Shown here one piece after another: positions 44,767-53,843 of a stretch of DNA of 64,000 nucleotides. Location: positions 16,504-80,503 of the forward strand of contig CAYFWB010000008.1 of NCBI GenBank assembly GCA_964346765.1. The letters run 5' to 3'. The notes below the pieces were generated by a model. That model was not told where the DNA came from and searched no databases. It saw nothing but the letters and a program-made list of their open reading frames with translations. Position numbers and translations under genes: made by a program. Positions within the stretch are counted from its first letter, which is position 1. Each line of letters begins with the position of its first letter. Origin of the DNA: JBGSPQ01 sp964346765 (GTDB lineage: Bacteria > Patescibacteriota > Gracilibacteria > UBA1369).

Positions 44767-45417
44767 ATGAAATTCTTTTTAGACACGGCGGATCTTGAAG
44801 CCATAAAAAAATACGCGGCCTGGGGAGTTGTTGACGGTGTAACAACAAATCCATCACTTGTAGCCAAAGAAGGCGTTTCCATGGAAACCAGAATCAAAGA
44901 AATCGCCGAAGTTGTGGACGGACCTATCAGCGCCGAAGTTATTTCGACGGATTTTGAAGGAATGGTTGAAGAAGGCAAAAAAGTAGCCGCGTGGCATAAA
45001 AACATTTACGTTAAACTGCCCATGACGGAAAACGGATTAAAAGCGTGTAAAACACTTTCCCAAGAAGGTATACACATAAACCAAACACTAATTTTTTCCT
45101 CGGGTCAGGCCCTTTTGGCCGCGAAAGCCGGAGCCACGGTTGTTTCCCCATTTATAGGAAGACTTGATGATATTTCACAAGACGGCATGGATCTTATTTA
45201 TGAAATCTCTCAAATGTACGCCAATTATGACTTTGATACCGAAATCCTTGTAGCTTCCACAAGACACCCAAGACACATTATCGATTCAGCCAAGATGGGA
45301 GCTCAAATTGCCACCATGCCTCCAGATGTTTTGGACAAACTTATTAAACACCCAATGACCGATATCGGCCTGACAAAATTCCTAGCCGATTTTGAAAAAG
45401 TAAAATCGGTTCAATAA
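44767..45417 (+). CDS. tal: Transaldolase (TalC/FSA-like)
   Basis: Moves a dihydroxyacetone unit between sugar phosphates in the non-oxidative pentose phosphate pathway. The 216 residues are the short TalC/MipB type: MKFFLDTADLEAIKK, DGVTTNPSLVAKEG, the Schiff-base Lys in YVKLPMTENGLKA, and SPFIGRLDDIS. Fructose-6-phosphate aldolase is a related alternative; context with tkt, gnd and zwf favours transaldolase. First gene of a six-gene cluster. Confidence 0.9.
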   Translation: MKFFLDTADLEAIKKYAAWGVVDGVTTNPSLVAKEGVSMETRIKEIAEVVDGPISAEVISTDFEGMVEEGKKVAAWHKNIYVKLPMTENGLKACKTLSQEGIHINQTLIFSSGQALLAAKAGATVVSPFIGRLDDISQDGMDLIYEISQMYANYDFDTEILVASTRHPRHIIDSAKMGAQIATMPPDVLDKLIKHPMTDIGLTKFLADFEKVKSVQ

Positions 45418-45428
45418 ATATTATAAAA

Positions 45429-46709
45429 ATGATCTCGTTAAATATCGACAATTTAAGTCGGATTAGTACCGAACATGGACTGACAAATCACGAACTTGAG
45501 CGAATCTATCAAATGTTACCCAAACACCTGGAATCAATACGTTCAAAAGATCTTGGCTTTTATCAAACGATCGATGACCATAATATTGTTAGCGAAATAA
45601 AAAAAATCGTAAAAGAAAAATCTGCGCAATATCAACACATAGTGGTTTTGGGAACGGGAGGTTCCGCTCTCGGCACAATTTGTCTTAAACAAAGCTTAAC
45701 TCACCTTTTTAAACCCTGCGACCTTCACGTTCTTGACAATATCGATCCCGTAATAATTGAAGAGATTAAAGATATCATTGATTTATCCAAAACTCTTTTC
45801 ATTGTAGTTACGAAATCCGGCTCAACACCCGAAACAATTTCACAATTCTTCTACTTTAAAGACCTCTATAAAAAAACAAATTATAGAATTCAGGATCACT
45901 TTGTTTTCATTACCGATCCGAAAAACGGTCTCTTAAGACAAATCGCGGAAAAAGAACAGTTTCTTAATTTCCCGGTACCTGAAAACGTGGGTGGAAGATT
46001 TTCCGTGCTCTCAGCTGTCGGATTACTTCCCGCCGCCATGATCGGCATAGACATTGATGCTTTACTTAAAGGCGCGCGAAATATGCGGGATCAATTTTTA
46101 AATAAAAATGCACAAAAAAACATGCCGTTCAAACTTGCTGTGATTCAGTTTTTACTAGCCGGCAAAGGTAAAACGATCAACGTCATGACTCCATACGCCC
46201 AAAAACTGATAAAATTTACAGATTGGTACAGACAACTACTGGCTGAAAGCATCGGCAAAAAAAAGAATAATAAAGGAAAAAATGTCTACACCGGAATAAC
46301 TCCCGTTAACGCCCTCGGCACGACCGACCAGCACTCTCAAAGCCAACTTTACAATGAAGGTCCCAATGACAAACTGCACATGTTCATTAAAGTAAATAAA
46401 CTCACTAAAAAAATCAAAATCCCATTACCTTATCCTAAAGAAAAATCAGTATCATATCTTAACGGCGTCACGTTCAACAAATTAATCGAAAAAGAAATGG
46501 AAGGCACCGTAAAGGCCCTCACCCAAAACGACAGACCCAACATAACACTTAATATAGACCGCATCGATGAACAAACCCTGGGTGAATTATTGATGCTTTT
46601 TGAAGCATCCACCGCCTTTCTTGGTGAATTATTTAATATCAACGCATTCGATCAACCGGGTGTAGAATTATCCAAAAAAATCACTAAACAACTATTAAGC
46701 AATGACTAA
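45429..46709 (+). CDS. pgi: Glucose-6-phosphate isomerase
   Basis: Interconverts glucose-6-P and fructose-6-P. The 426 residues form a short PGI with two SIS domains: VVLGTGGSALGT, VVTKSGSTPETISQF, NVGGRFSVLSAVGL, LGTTDQHSQSQLYNEGPNDK (catalytic His) and ELFNINAFDQPGVELSK. It overlaps the tkt start by eight bases, so they are co-expressed. Confidence 0.95.
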   Translation: MISLNIDNLSRISTEHGLTNHELERIYQMLPKHLESIRSKDLGFYQTIDDHNIVSEIKKIVKEKSAQYQHIVVLGTGGSALGTICLKQSLTHLFKPCDLHVLDNIDPVIIEEIKDIIDLSKTLFIVVTKSGSTPETISQFFYFKDLYKKTNYRIQDHFVFITDPKNGLLRQIAEKEQFLNFPVPENVGGRFSVLSAVGLLPAAMIGIDIDALLKGARNMRDQFLNKNAQKNMPFKLAVIQFLLAGKGKTINVMTPYAQKLIKFTDWYRQLLAESIGKKKNNKGKNVYTGITPVNALGTTDQHSQSQLYNEGPNDKLHMFIKVNKLTKKIKIPLPYPKEKSVSYLNGVTFNKLIEKEMEGTVKALTQNDRPNITLNIDRIDEQTLGELLMLFEASTAFLGELFNINAFDQPGVELSKKITKQLLSND

Positions 46710-48627
46710 TCCATTACCAAAAATCGAAGATAACCTCACTGAACAACAAATTAGAATGCTTTCATCCGTGGCAAAATCATGCAGGCGCACGATCATTTCA
46801 ATGTTAAAACAATCACAAAGCGGACACCCGGGCGGTTCACTATCCAGCATTGACTACCTTACTCTCATATATAGCAATATAGTCGGTCAAACAGGTGAAA
46901 AAGTCGTAATCTCTCATGGTCACATTTCACCCGCCGTATACGGCATATTGGCGGAAATGGGATGGATCCCGAAAAAAGAAGTAATAGACACATTCCGACA
47001 AATTAACAGCCCATATGAAGGACACGTAACCCGCCACGTAAGAGGGGTAAATTACGGAACGGGGCCGCTAGGTATCGGAGTTTCAGTCGGAGCCGCTTTT
47101 GCTCATGCCGAAAAATTAAACGGTAGCGACAAAAAAGTTTTTACAATGATGGGAGACGGTGAAGCCCAAGAAGGACAGGTTTACGAAATGATGCATTACG
47201 CCAATAAATACAAATTAAACAATTTAATTCTTTTTATCGACTATAACGAAGTCCAGTTAACAGCCAGTCTGAAAGAAATTATGCCGATCAATCTGCCTGA
47301 TGTCTTTAAATCGGCTGACTGGAATGTACTTGAAGTTGACGGACATGATTTCGCGAAAATGTGGAACTCTTTGTCAAAAGCATATAAATCGGATAAACCA
47401 ACCGTCATTATCGGTCACACCTTAATGGGTAAAGGCGTGGATTACATGGAAAAAGAAGGAAAAAACATGAAGCCGATATGGCATGGTAACGCGCCAAAAC
47501 CAAACGCCGCGGATGAGGCGCTTAAACAGTTGGAATTAAATGATCAAGAAACCGCGGACGTGGAACAAATCAAACAGATGACCAAGTGGGAACCGCCGAT
47601 ACCGGAATTTGTGGAAAGTCTTACCCCCATATCAATCAATATTGGGGACCCCGTATTGTATACAAAAGATGAGAGCATCGATTCAAGAACCGCTTACGGA
47701 AAAGCACTGCTCGACCTGGCCAAAAATAATTCACAAGTAATTGCTATCTCAGCCGACCTGCGCGGATCCAATATGACAAAATTCGTTGCGGAAGAATTAA
47801 CTAAACAGCACATAGAAGTAGGAATAGCCGAACAACACATGGTATCACTGGCCGGCGGGCTCAGCCTTGGTAATTTTATACCTTTTTGTTCAACATTCGG
47901 AGCCTTCATGACATCCAGAGCGAAGGATCAGGCGAGAGTAAATGACATCAACAAAACAAATGTAAAAATGGTAGCCACTCACTGCGGACTTTCGGTTGGA
48001 GAAGACGGCCCCACCCACCAGGCGATAGATGACATGTCTTCATTTTTAGGTCTTTTCAATACCATGATCATAGAACCCGCGGACCCCAACCAGTGTGACA
48101 GAATCATCAGATACGTCGCTTCACATTATGGAAATTTCTATGTAAGAATGGGTAGACACAAGTATCCGATAATTACCAAAGAAGATGGTACTCCTTTTTA
48201 CGACAAACATTATCAATATGAATATGGACGTTCGGATATAGTCAGAAAAGGGAATGATCTGACCATAGTTACAAGCGGTGCCACCACCCACGAGGCACTT
48301 AAAGCCTGGGAGGAGTTAAAAAGATTATCGCCGGAATTATCGATTGAAATTGTAGCCGTTTCATCAATTAAAAAATTCGACCATACAATAACCGAGTCAA
48401 TAAAAAAAACCGGAAAAGTCCTGACAGTAGAAGATCACAATAACTACGCCGGATTATCATCGCAATTTGCCAAACATCTTGCCTTAAACAAGCTTAAAAC
48501 TGAGTTATTTGAATCATTGGGAGTACACGAATATCAACTTTCCGGGAAAGCCCCCGACCTTTACGAAAAAGTGGGAATATCATCTAACGGAATAGTAAAA
48601 ACATGCAAAAAAATACTTCACAAGTAG
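46702..48627 (+). CDS. tkt: Transketolase
   Basis: Thiamine-diphosphate enzyme transferring two-carbon units between sugar phosphates. The 641 residues include both halves in one chain: GHPGGSLSSIDYLTLIY, the ThDP/Mg motif GDGEAQEGQVYE with NN at its end, then the pyrimidine domain with GIAEQHMVSLAGGLSL, and a C-terminal domain. A DXS would differ in these motifs, and the context supports transketolase. Its end overlaps the gnd start by 25 bases. Confidence 0.94.
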   Translation: MTNPLPKIEDNLTEQQIRMLSSVAKSCRRTIISMLKQSQSGHPGGSLSSIDYLTLIYSNIVGQTGEKVVISHGHISPAVYGILAEMGWIPKKEVIDTFRQINSPYEGHVTRHVRGVNYGTGPLGIGVSVGAAFAHAEKLNGSDKKVFTMMGDGEAQEGQVYEMMHYANKYKLNNLILFIDYNEVQLTASLKEIMPINLPDVFKSADWNVLEVDGHDFAKMWNSLSKAYKSDKPTVIIGHTLMGKGVDYMEKEGKNMKPIWHGNAPKPNAADEALKQLELNDQETADVEQIKQMTKWEPPIPEFVESLTPISINIGDPVLYTKDESIDSRTAYGKALLDLAKNNSQVIAISADLRGSNMTKFVAEELTKQHIEVGIAEQHMVSLAGGLSLGNFIPFCSTFGAFMTSRAKDQARVNDINKTNVKMVATHCGLSVGEDGPTHQAIDDMSSFLGLFNTMIIEPADPNQCDRIIRYVASHYGNFYVRMGRHKYPIITKEDGTPFYDKHYQYEYGRSDIVRKGNDLTIVTSGATTHEALKAWEELKRLSPELSIEIVAVSSIKKFDHTITESIKKTGKVLTVEDHNNYAGLSSQFAKHLALNKLKTELFESLGVHEYQLSGKAPDLYEKVGISSNGIVKTCKKILHK

Positions 48628-50024
48628 GCATAATCGGTCTAGCTGCAATGGGAGCCAATCTGGCTCGTAATATAACTGACAAAAAAATCAAAGTTGCAGT
48701 ATACAACCGAACCAAAAAAAAGACTGACGCATTTTTGAAAGAATATGGCAACGAACATATTAAAGGAGTAAAAACACTCAAAGAATTAATTGATTCACTG
48801 GAAAAACCGCGAAAGATATTTTTAATGATAAAATCGGGTCAAGCAATTGACGACGTAATAGAGAGCCTGATTCCCCTTCTCAACAAAAACGATATCATTA
48901 TCGATCTTGGAAACTCAAATTATCACGATACAGAATCAAGACAGTCATATCTTAAAGAAAGATCCATAGATTTAATCGGATGCGGCATATCGGGTGGTGA
49001 GGAAGGTGCGCTTAATGGACCGAGTTTAATGCCGGGTGGATCAAAAAAAGCCTGGAATCATCTTGAACCCATTTTTAAACCGATCGCGGCCCTGGATTTT
49101 AAAGGCAAACCATGTGTGACCTACCTGGGAGAGGGCGGTAGCGGCCACTTTGTAAAAACCGTACATAACGGCATTGAATACGCGATTATGGCAAGCATCG
49201 CGGAAGCATACGATATTTTAAAAACCATGTTCGCCATGCCGGCACCCCAAATAGGACAAATATTTCATCGGTTCAATCAAAGTAAACTCAATTCCTTTCT
49301 TTTTGAAACGGCAGCGGCCGTACTGCAAAAAAGAGATGATATTGGATCAGGCTATCTGATTAATAAAATTTTGGACAAAGCATCCCAAAAAGGGACAGGC
49401 ATGTGGACGGTTGAAGAAGCCATGCAACATGCTGTTTCAGCCCCGACTATTTCAGAAGCTGTAATGAGCCGAATCATTTCCGGTAACAAAGAGAAAAGAA
49501 TGCGAATAAGCGGTTTTTATAAAAAACAACTGAAAAAAGAAAATTTGGATCTGGATAAATTTATACATATTCTTGACGACGCTCTCTACAGCACGATGAT
49601 AATATCATTCGCTCAAGGTCTTGATCTGATCCAAACAGTTTCGCGGGACAATAAATGGAATATTTCCATCCCCGAAGTATTAAGAATCTGGCAGGGAGGC
49701 TGCATCATCAGATCAAAACTCCTGGAAAAACTAGAACACTGCTTTAAAGACATATCAAAAAATGATAGTCACACGTTTGAATTACCGGAGAGCAGATCGT
49801 ACCTTAAAGGCAATATAGGCAATTTGAGAAAAGTCACGTTAGTGGCAATGAGAAACCAGTTGCCGATTCCCGTACTAAGTTCGGCGTTAAATTATTTCGA
49901 CGGAATGACTCAAGAAGAAAGCAATGCCAACATGATCCAGGCAATGCGCGACGCCTTTGGCGCGCACACGTTTGAAAGAAAAGATACAACGGGTGTTTAT
50001 CATTCGCAATGGAATAACAAATAA
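48603..50024 (+). CDS. gnd: 6-phosphogluconate dehydrogenase (decarboxylating)
   Basis: Oxidises 6-phosphogluconate to ribulose-5-P, CO2 and NADPH. The 473 residues have GIIGLAAMGANLARNI (Rossmann), the GCGISGGEEGALNGPSLMPGG signature and KTVHNGIEYAIMASIAEAYDIL with the catalytic Lys and Glu. A C-terminal tail (DAFGAHTFERKD) completes the long, tetradomain form. It starts 25 bases inside tkt. Confidence 0.97.
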   Translation: MQKNTSQVGIIGLAAMGANLARNITDKKIKVAVYNRTKKKTDAFLKEYGNEHIKGVKTLKELIDSLEKPRKIFLMIKSGQAIDDVIESLIPLLNKNDIIIDLGNSNYHDTESRQSYLKERSIDLIGCGISGGEEGALNGPSLMPGGSKKAWNHLEPIFKPIAALDFKGKPCVTYLGEGGSGHFVKTVHNGIEYAIMASIAEAYDILKTMFAMPAPQIGQIFHRFNQSKLNSFLFETAAAVLQKRDDIGSGYLINKILDKASQKGTGMWTVEEAMQHAVSAPTISEAVMSRIISGNKEKRMRISGFYKKQLKKENLDLDKFIHILDDALYSTMIISFAQGLDLIQTVSRDNKWNISIPEVLRIWQGGCIIRSKLLEKLEHCFKDISKNDSHTFELPESRSYLKGNIGNLRKVTLVAMRNQLPIPVLSSALNYFDGMTQEESNANMIQAMRDAFGAHTFERKDTTGVYHSQWNNK

Positions 50025-50028
50025 CAAA

Positions 50029-51456
50029 ATGAATATTTATAAAATCAAATCCCCTTTCACTTTAACGATATTCGGCGCTTCGGGAGATCTGTCCAAAATT
50101 AAATTGTTCCCCGCGATTTACAGTCTTGCTCAACAAAACAGACTTCCCAAAAATTTTCATATAGTTGGATTCGCGAGAACGCAAAAAGATAACCGGACTT
50201 TCAGAGAAGAATTCCGCAAAAGCATAGAAACGAAAGAAGGTAAAAATATTGATAAAAAAATTATCAACGACCTTCTGGAACATATCCATTATTTCACCGG
50301 CAATTATGATAATCTGAAATCATATAATGAATATAGAAAATTTCTGGACGATCTGACCGGAGAAAAACAATGCCCCCACCTCGCTTACTTTTCCGTTCCG
50401 CCTCAAACGTTTAAACCGATCCTAAAAAATCTGGGAGAAAGCAGACGTTCCAAAAATGAAGATATTCGACTTATTATAGAAAAACCTTTCGGAAAAGATT
50501 CAAAATCCGCGGAAGAATTATTTCACTTTATCGCACGTTATTTTCAAAAAGAACAAATATACTTATTAGACCACTATCTTGGAAAATCGGGCATACAAAG
50601 CATTCTTAATCTACGACATTCAAATCGCCTCTTAAATACACTGTTAAAAGGCGAAGAAATTGCAAATATTCAAATCTCAGCGCTGGAAGACATCGGTATT
50701 ACAAACCGAGTCGGTTATTTTGAACAAGTGGGAATAGTAAAAGACATGCTTCAATCTCACCTCCTGCAAATATTGGCACTGACTACCATGTCGATTCCGA
50801 TTTCGGAAAAAGCGAGCTCTCTTCAAAGAGAAAAATACAACATCTTGTCCGCCATTAAAGTACCGCAATCGTTAAAAGATAATTTTGTTTTGGGACAATA
50901 CGAAAGCTATAAAAAAGAGCCCGGGGTCAATAAAAACTCCCGAACTGAAACCTTCGCCGCAGTTAAACTTTTGATTGATCAGGAATCCTGGTACAGAGTA
51001 CCGATATATATTCGCACGGGAAAAAAGCTGGGAAAAAAACAGACCTATATAGTTGTAGAATTCAAAAAATTTACTTTCCAAAAGCCGGATGAAGCGCCAA
51101 ACCTGCTGATAATAGAGATCAGTCCGGAAGAAAAGGTTAGCATACAACTGGTGAACAAATTCCGTAGCGGTGAGTTTCATTACGAGACCGTCACGACATC
51201 CAAATCCATAGCTTGCAGCGGGGAATATTGCCTTCCCGAACATAGTGTTCTATTATTGGATGTACTTCGCAAAAATCGCCTCCACTTCCTGTCCTTTGAA
51301 GAAATCATTGCCTCATGGAAAGTGACGGAAACTTTATGTAAAACAATCAACCAACAAAATATCCGATTAAACATCTACAAAGACAACAGCATGGGACCGG
51401 ATGTTCAAAACAAAATAACCAAAAAGAATAAATTTTATTGGCATAATTTACCCTAA
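50029..51456 (+). CDS. zwf: Glucose-6-phosphate 1-dehydrogenase
   Basis: First enzyme of the oxidative pentose phosphate pathway, producing NADPH. 475 residues from the ATG at 50029; the open frame extends upstream to a TTG at 49957, but the family begins at FTLTIFGASGDLSK. Also visible: EKPFGKDSKSA, the active-site motif DHYLGKSGIQSIL and RIGR/RTGKKL-type substrate contacts (here PIYIRTGKKLGKK). It starts four bases after the gnd stop. Confidence 0.96.
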   Translation: MNIYKIKSPFTLTIFGASGDLSKIKLFPAIYSLAQQNRLPKNFHIVGFARTQKDNRTFREEFRKSIETKEGKNIDKKIINDLLEHIHYFTGNYDNLKSYNEYRKFLDDLTGEKQCPHLAYFSVPPQTFKPILKNLGESRRSKNEDIRLIIEKPFGKDSKSAEELFHFIARYFQKEQIYLLDHYLGKSGIQSILNLRHSNRLLNTLLKGEEIANIQISALEDIGITNRVGYFEQVGIVKDMLQSHLLQILALTTMSIPISEKASSLQREKYNILSAIKVPQSLKDNFVLGQYESYKKEPGVNKNSRTETFAAVKLLIDQESWYRVPIYIRTGKKLGKKQTYIVVEFKKFTFQKPDEAPNLLIIEISPEEKVSIQLVNKFRSGEFHYETVTTSKSIACSGEYCLPEHSVLLLDVLRKNRLHFLSFEEIIASWKVTETLCKTINQQNIRLNIYKDNSMGPDVQNKITKKNKFYWHNLP

Positions 51457-51467
51457 ATAACGGATGC

Positions 51468-52139
51468 ATGAAAATTAAAATTTTTACAAACAAAGATGAT
51501 TACATCAATGAAAGTATTAAATTTATCGAAAAACTTTGCGTGACCACGATTCAAAACGTCCAGATAGGGTTAAGCGGCGGATCAACCCCGGCACCTATTT
51601 ATAAGGGTATGGCAAAGGCAAAAAAAGTCTGCTTTTCACTGATTGATTTTTGGCAGGTGGATGAAAGATATATAGACCACAATCAACCCGAATCAAATTA
51701 CAAGATGATATCGGACAATCTGTTTAGTAACGATAAAAAACCCGCAAGTTTTCATTTCTTCGACACTTCAATGCCGATAGATAAATCTCTAAAAAATTAT
51801 GAAGATGACCTTAAACAAAATTTAGCGAACGGATTCGATTTATTAATACTTGGCATTGGCCCGGACGGACACACCGCGTCAATTTTTCCCAATACGAAAG
51901 TTATAAATGACAAAAATCGACTAGTCGCCCATACCAAAACCAAAAAATTCCCCATAGAAGACAGACTGACATTAACATTTTCCGCCATTTATAACAGCAA
52001 AAAAATACTTGTTCTACTCAAGGGTAAAGAAAAAACTGACATACTCAGCGAACTTACGGCGGGAGACAAAACCCCGAAAGAATTCCCCGCAAAAAAACTC
52101 GTCAAACACCATGACGTAACAATTCATACCCTTCTGTAA
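51468..52139 (+). CDS. pgl: 6-phosphogluconolactonase
   Basis: Hydrolyses 6-phosphogluconolactone between zwf and gnd steps. The 223 residues belong to the DevB/SugarP_isomerase type: IGLSGGSTPAPIYKGM, WQVDERYIDHNQPESNYKM and LLILGIGPDGHTASIFP. Twelve bases after zwf, last gene of the cluster, convergent with tRNA-Val four bases away. Confidence 0.93.
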   Translation: MKIKIFTNKDDYINESIKFIEKLCVTTIQNVQIGLSGGSTPAPIYKGMAKAKKVCFSLIDFWQVDERYIDHNQPESNYKMISDNLFSNDKKPASFHFFDTSMPIDKSLKNYEDDLKQNLANGFDLLILGIGPDGHTASIFPNTKVINDKNRLVAHTKTKKFPIEDRLTLTFSAIYNSKKILVLLKGKEKTDILSELTAGDKTPKEFPAKKLVKHHDVTIHTLL

Positions 52140-52142
52140 ATC

Positions 52143-52218
52143 TGGTGGACGCTATAGGGATCGAACCTATGACCCCCTCGGTGTAAACGAGGTGCTCTAC
52201 CAGCTGAGCTAAGCGTCC
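52143..52218 (-). tRNA. tRNA-Val (anticodon TAC)
   Basis: 76 bases folding as a cloverleaf: acceptor GGACGCT paired with AGCGTCC, D arm GCTC/GAGC, anticodon arm CCTCG-TTTACAC-CGAGG giving TAC, T arm ATAGG-TTCGATC-CCTAT, discriminator A and an encoded CCA. All stems pair without mismatch. The uridine at the wobble position reads GTN or GTA/GTG codons, depending on modification. Confidence 0.96.
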
Positions 52219-52339
52219 AAATTTAATTTAGCGAAAGAAAACTTATCACAGCAATTTGCACTTTTCAATATCAAATATAAATATTATGATGTAAATATCA
52301 TATCCGCTCAAAAAAGGGCAAAATAATTTTTGGCAAAGA

Positions 52340-53287
52340 ATGTATAAAATCTATAAAACCGTTCGCGGAAAATTAACTAATCCCGAAAAACCTGTTAAAG
52401 ACTGCTGGATAGATATTACCAATCCCACGCAGGAAGATATTGAAAAGCTTACTCCTTATTTTGAAATACCTGAAGAAGTGTCGATCTCCGTAAGAGACAC
52501 GGACGAAGTACCAAAAGTTGAAGAAGTTGATTATTTCCAATTCATACTGATCCAAACACCCTTAAATAAACAAGATAGCGAAGAAGGTGCGTTCAACGTC
52601 TCTCCTCTTGGAATTCTCTATAATAAAGAATATGTGATAACAATTTCGGACGGCAAAAATGATGTAATTTCTTATCTAAAGACAAAGATAAAAAACTACG
52701 AAAAAAACAAAATCATCAATACCACACAAAAACAACAACTTATACTTAAATTAATGCTCTTTTCTTCCAAAATCTATTTAAGGTATCTGAAAGTCATTTA
52801 TCAAAGAATTTTCACTGCCCAAAGCGAAATAGAAAAGGCTTACCAAGACCAAGAATTGATTAACCTTATCGACATCAGTAAATCTTTGGCATTTTTTAAC
52901 CGCAGTCTTAGATCCAACCATATTGTCGCCGACAAACTGGGTAAAAGAAAATTTTTCAAATCCACAGAAGAAGATCAAGAACTTTTTGATGATGTCATTG
53001 ACGAAACAAAACAGGCGATCGAGACAGTAAAAATTTACGACCGTATAGCTGTGGATACTGCAAATAACATGGCCACAATCATATCCAACCGTCTTAACCA
53101 AACTGTAAAAACTCTAACCAGCGTTACCATTATCCTAATGTTACCCACGCTGGTGGCCAGTCTTTACGGAATGAATATAGAACTACCCTACCAACATCAC
53201 GACCAAGCGTTCATGATAGTTGCAGGGTTTACAATACTGTTAAGCTTAGTCGGAGTTATGCTGTTTTATCGAAAAAAACTGTTTTAA
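52340..53287 (+). CDS. corA: CorA-family divalent cation transporter
   Basis: Pentameric inner-membrane channel for Mg2+ or Co2+. The 315 residues comprise a cytoplasmic N-terminal domain with WIDITNPTQEDIEKL, a long helix, then two C-terminal transmembrane segments (about 257-276 and 289-309) separated by the signature loop YGMNIELP (GMN near 277). The C-terminus is short and basic, as usual. Its stop lies within a terminator-like inverted repeat shared with the convergent neighbour. Confidence 0.94.
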   Translation: MYKIYKTVRGKLTNPEKPVKDCWIDITNPTQEDIEKLTPYFEIPEEVSISVRDTDEVPKVEEVDYFQFILIQTPLNKQDSEEGAFNVSPLGILYNKEYVITISDGKNDVISYLKTKIKNYEKNKIINTTQKQQLILKLMLFSSKIYLRYLKVIYQRIFTAQSEIEKAYQDQELINLIDISKSLAFFNRSLRSNHIVADKLGKRKFFKSTEEDQELFDDVIDETKQAIETVKIYDRIAVDTANNMATIISNRLNQTVKTLTSVTIILMLPTLVASLYGMNIELPYQHHDQAFMIVAGFTILLSLVGVMLFYRKKLF

Positions 53288-53297
53288 AACGGTTTTT
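53274..53297. terminator. Terminator-like inverted repeat over two convergent stops
   Basis: A 24-base near-palindrome with A-rich left arm and T-rich right arm, centred on TTTTAAAA, with a single U-G wobble in the RNA. It spans the corA stop and the end of the convergent unknown gene and could act on both strands. Confidence 0.55.
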
Positions 53298-53766
53298 ATT
53301 CACCAGACGCTTTCTTTAGCTGTTCAGCCATAATAACGGCTATACTGTCGAGACTTTTTTTCATTTGATCATCCACAGCACTTCTAACAGTTCCAAATCC
53401 CCTATCAATGACATCCGCTTCCTTTTTTCTCATACTACGTTTTAATCTTTCATATGCGTCCAAATCACTAATATACTGTTTCATCTGATTCAAATAATCA
53501 TACACCTCAGGATCGTCAGTGGAAAGATTTTCAACTTCTTGATCATATTCGCCCGATACAATTAACTTATGCTGTGAAGTAAATGCCTTAAATCTCTTCA
53601 TTACGGCCGCTGTCGCCGTTGGCTCTTTCGGTTCCACCAAAATTTGATCTTGATTATCTCGATCGCTTCTATACAATTCCATTTCGTGATCACAAAATTG
53701 ATCACCATTCAATTCATAATCATCTGAATTATCTGAAGCACTCCTAATTTTATCACTCGTTGACAT
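53296..53766 (-). CDS. Unknown acidic, helical protein
   Basis: 156 residues, not recognised. The N-terminal 45 residues are polar, acidic and probably disordered. The rest (about 55-156) is predicted helical with coiled-coil character (NQMKQYISDLDAYERLKRSMRKKEADVIDRG). No signal peptide or transmembrane segment. It diverges from the next gene across a 77-base gap and is convergent with corA. Reality rests on an intact ATG-started frame filling the gap; the antisense frames are shorter or incomplete. Confidence 0.55.
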   Translation of the reverse strand: MSTSDKIRSASDNSDDYELNGDQFCDHEMELYRSDRDNQDQILVEPKEPTATAAVMKRFKAFTSQHKLIVSGEYDQEVENLSTDDPEVYDYLNQMKQYISDLDAYERLKRSMRKKEADVIDRGFGTVRSAVDDQMKKSLDSIAVIMAEQLKKASGE

Positions 53767-53843
53767 ATATAATATTTAATATCGTAAAGCTATTATAAAA
53801 TACTACAAATAATCCATTATTGCAATCAATTAATAAATACAAC

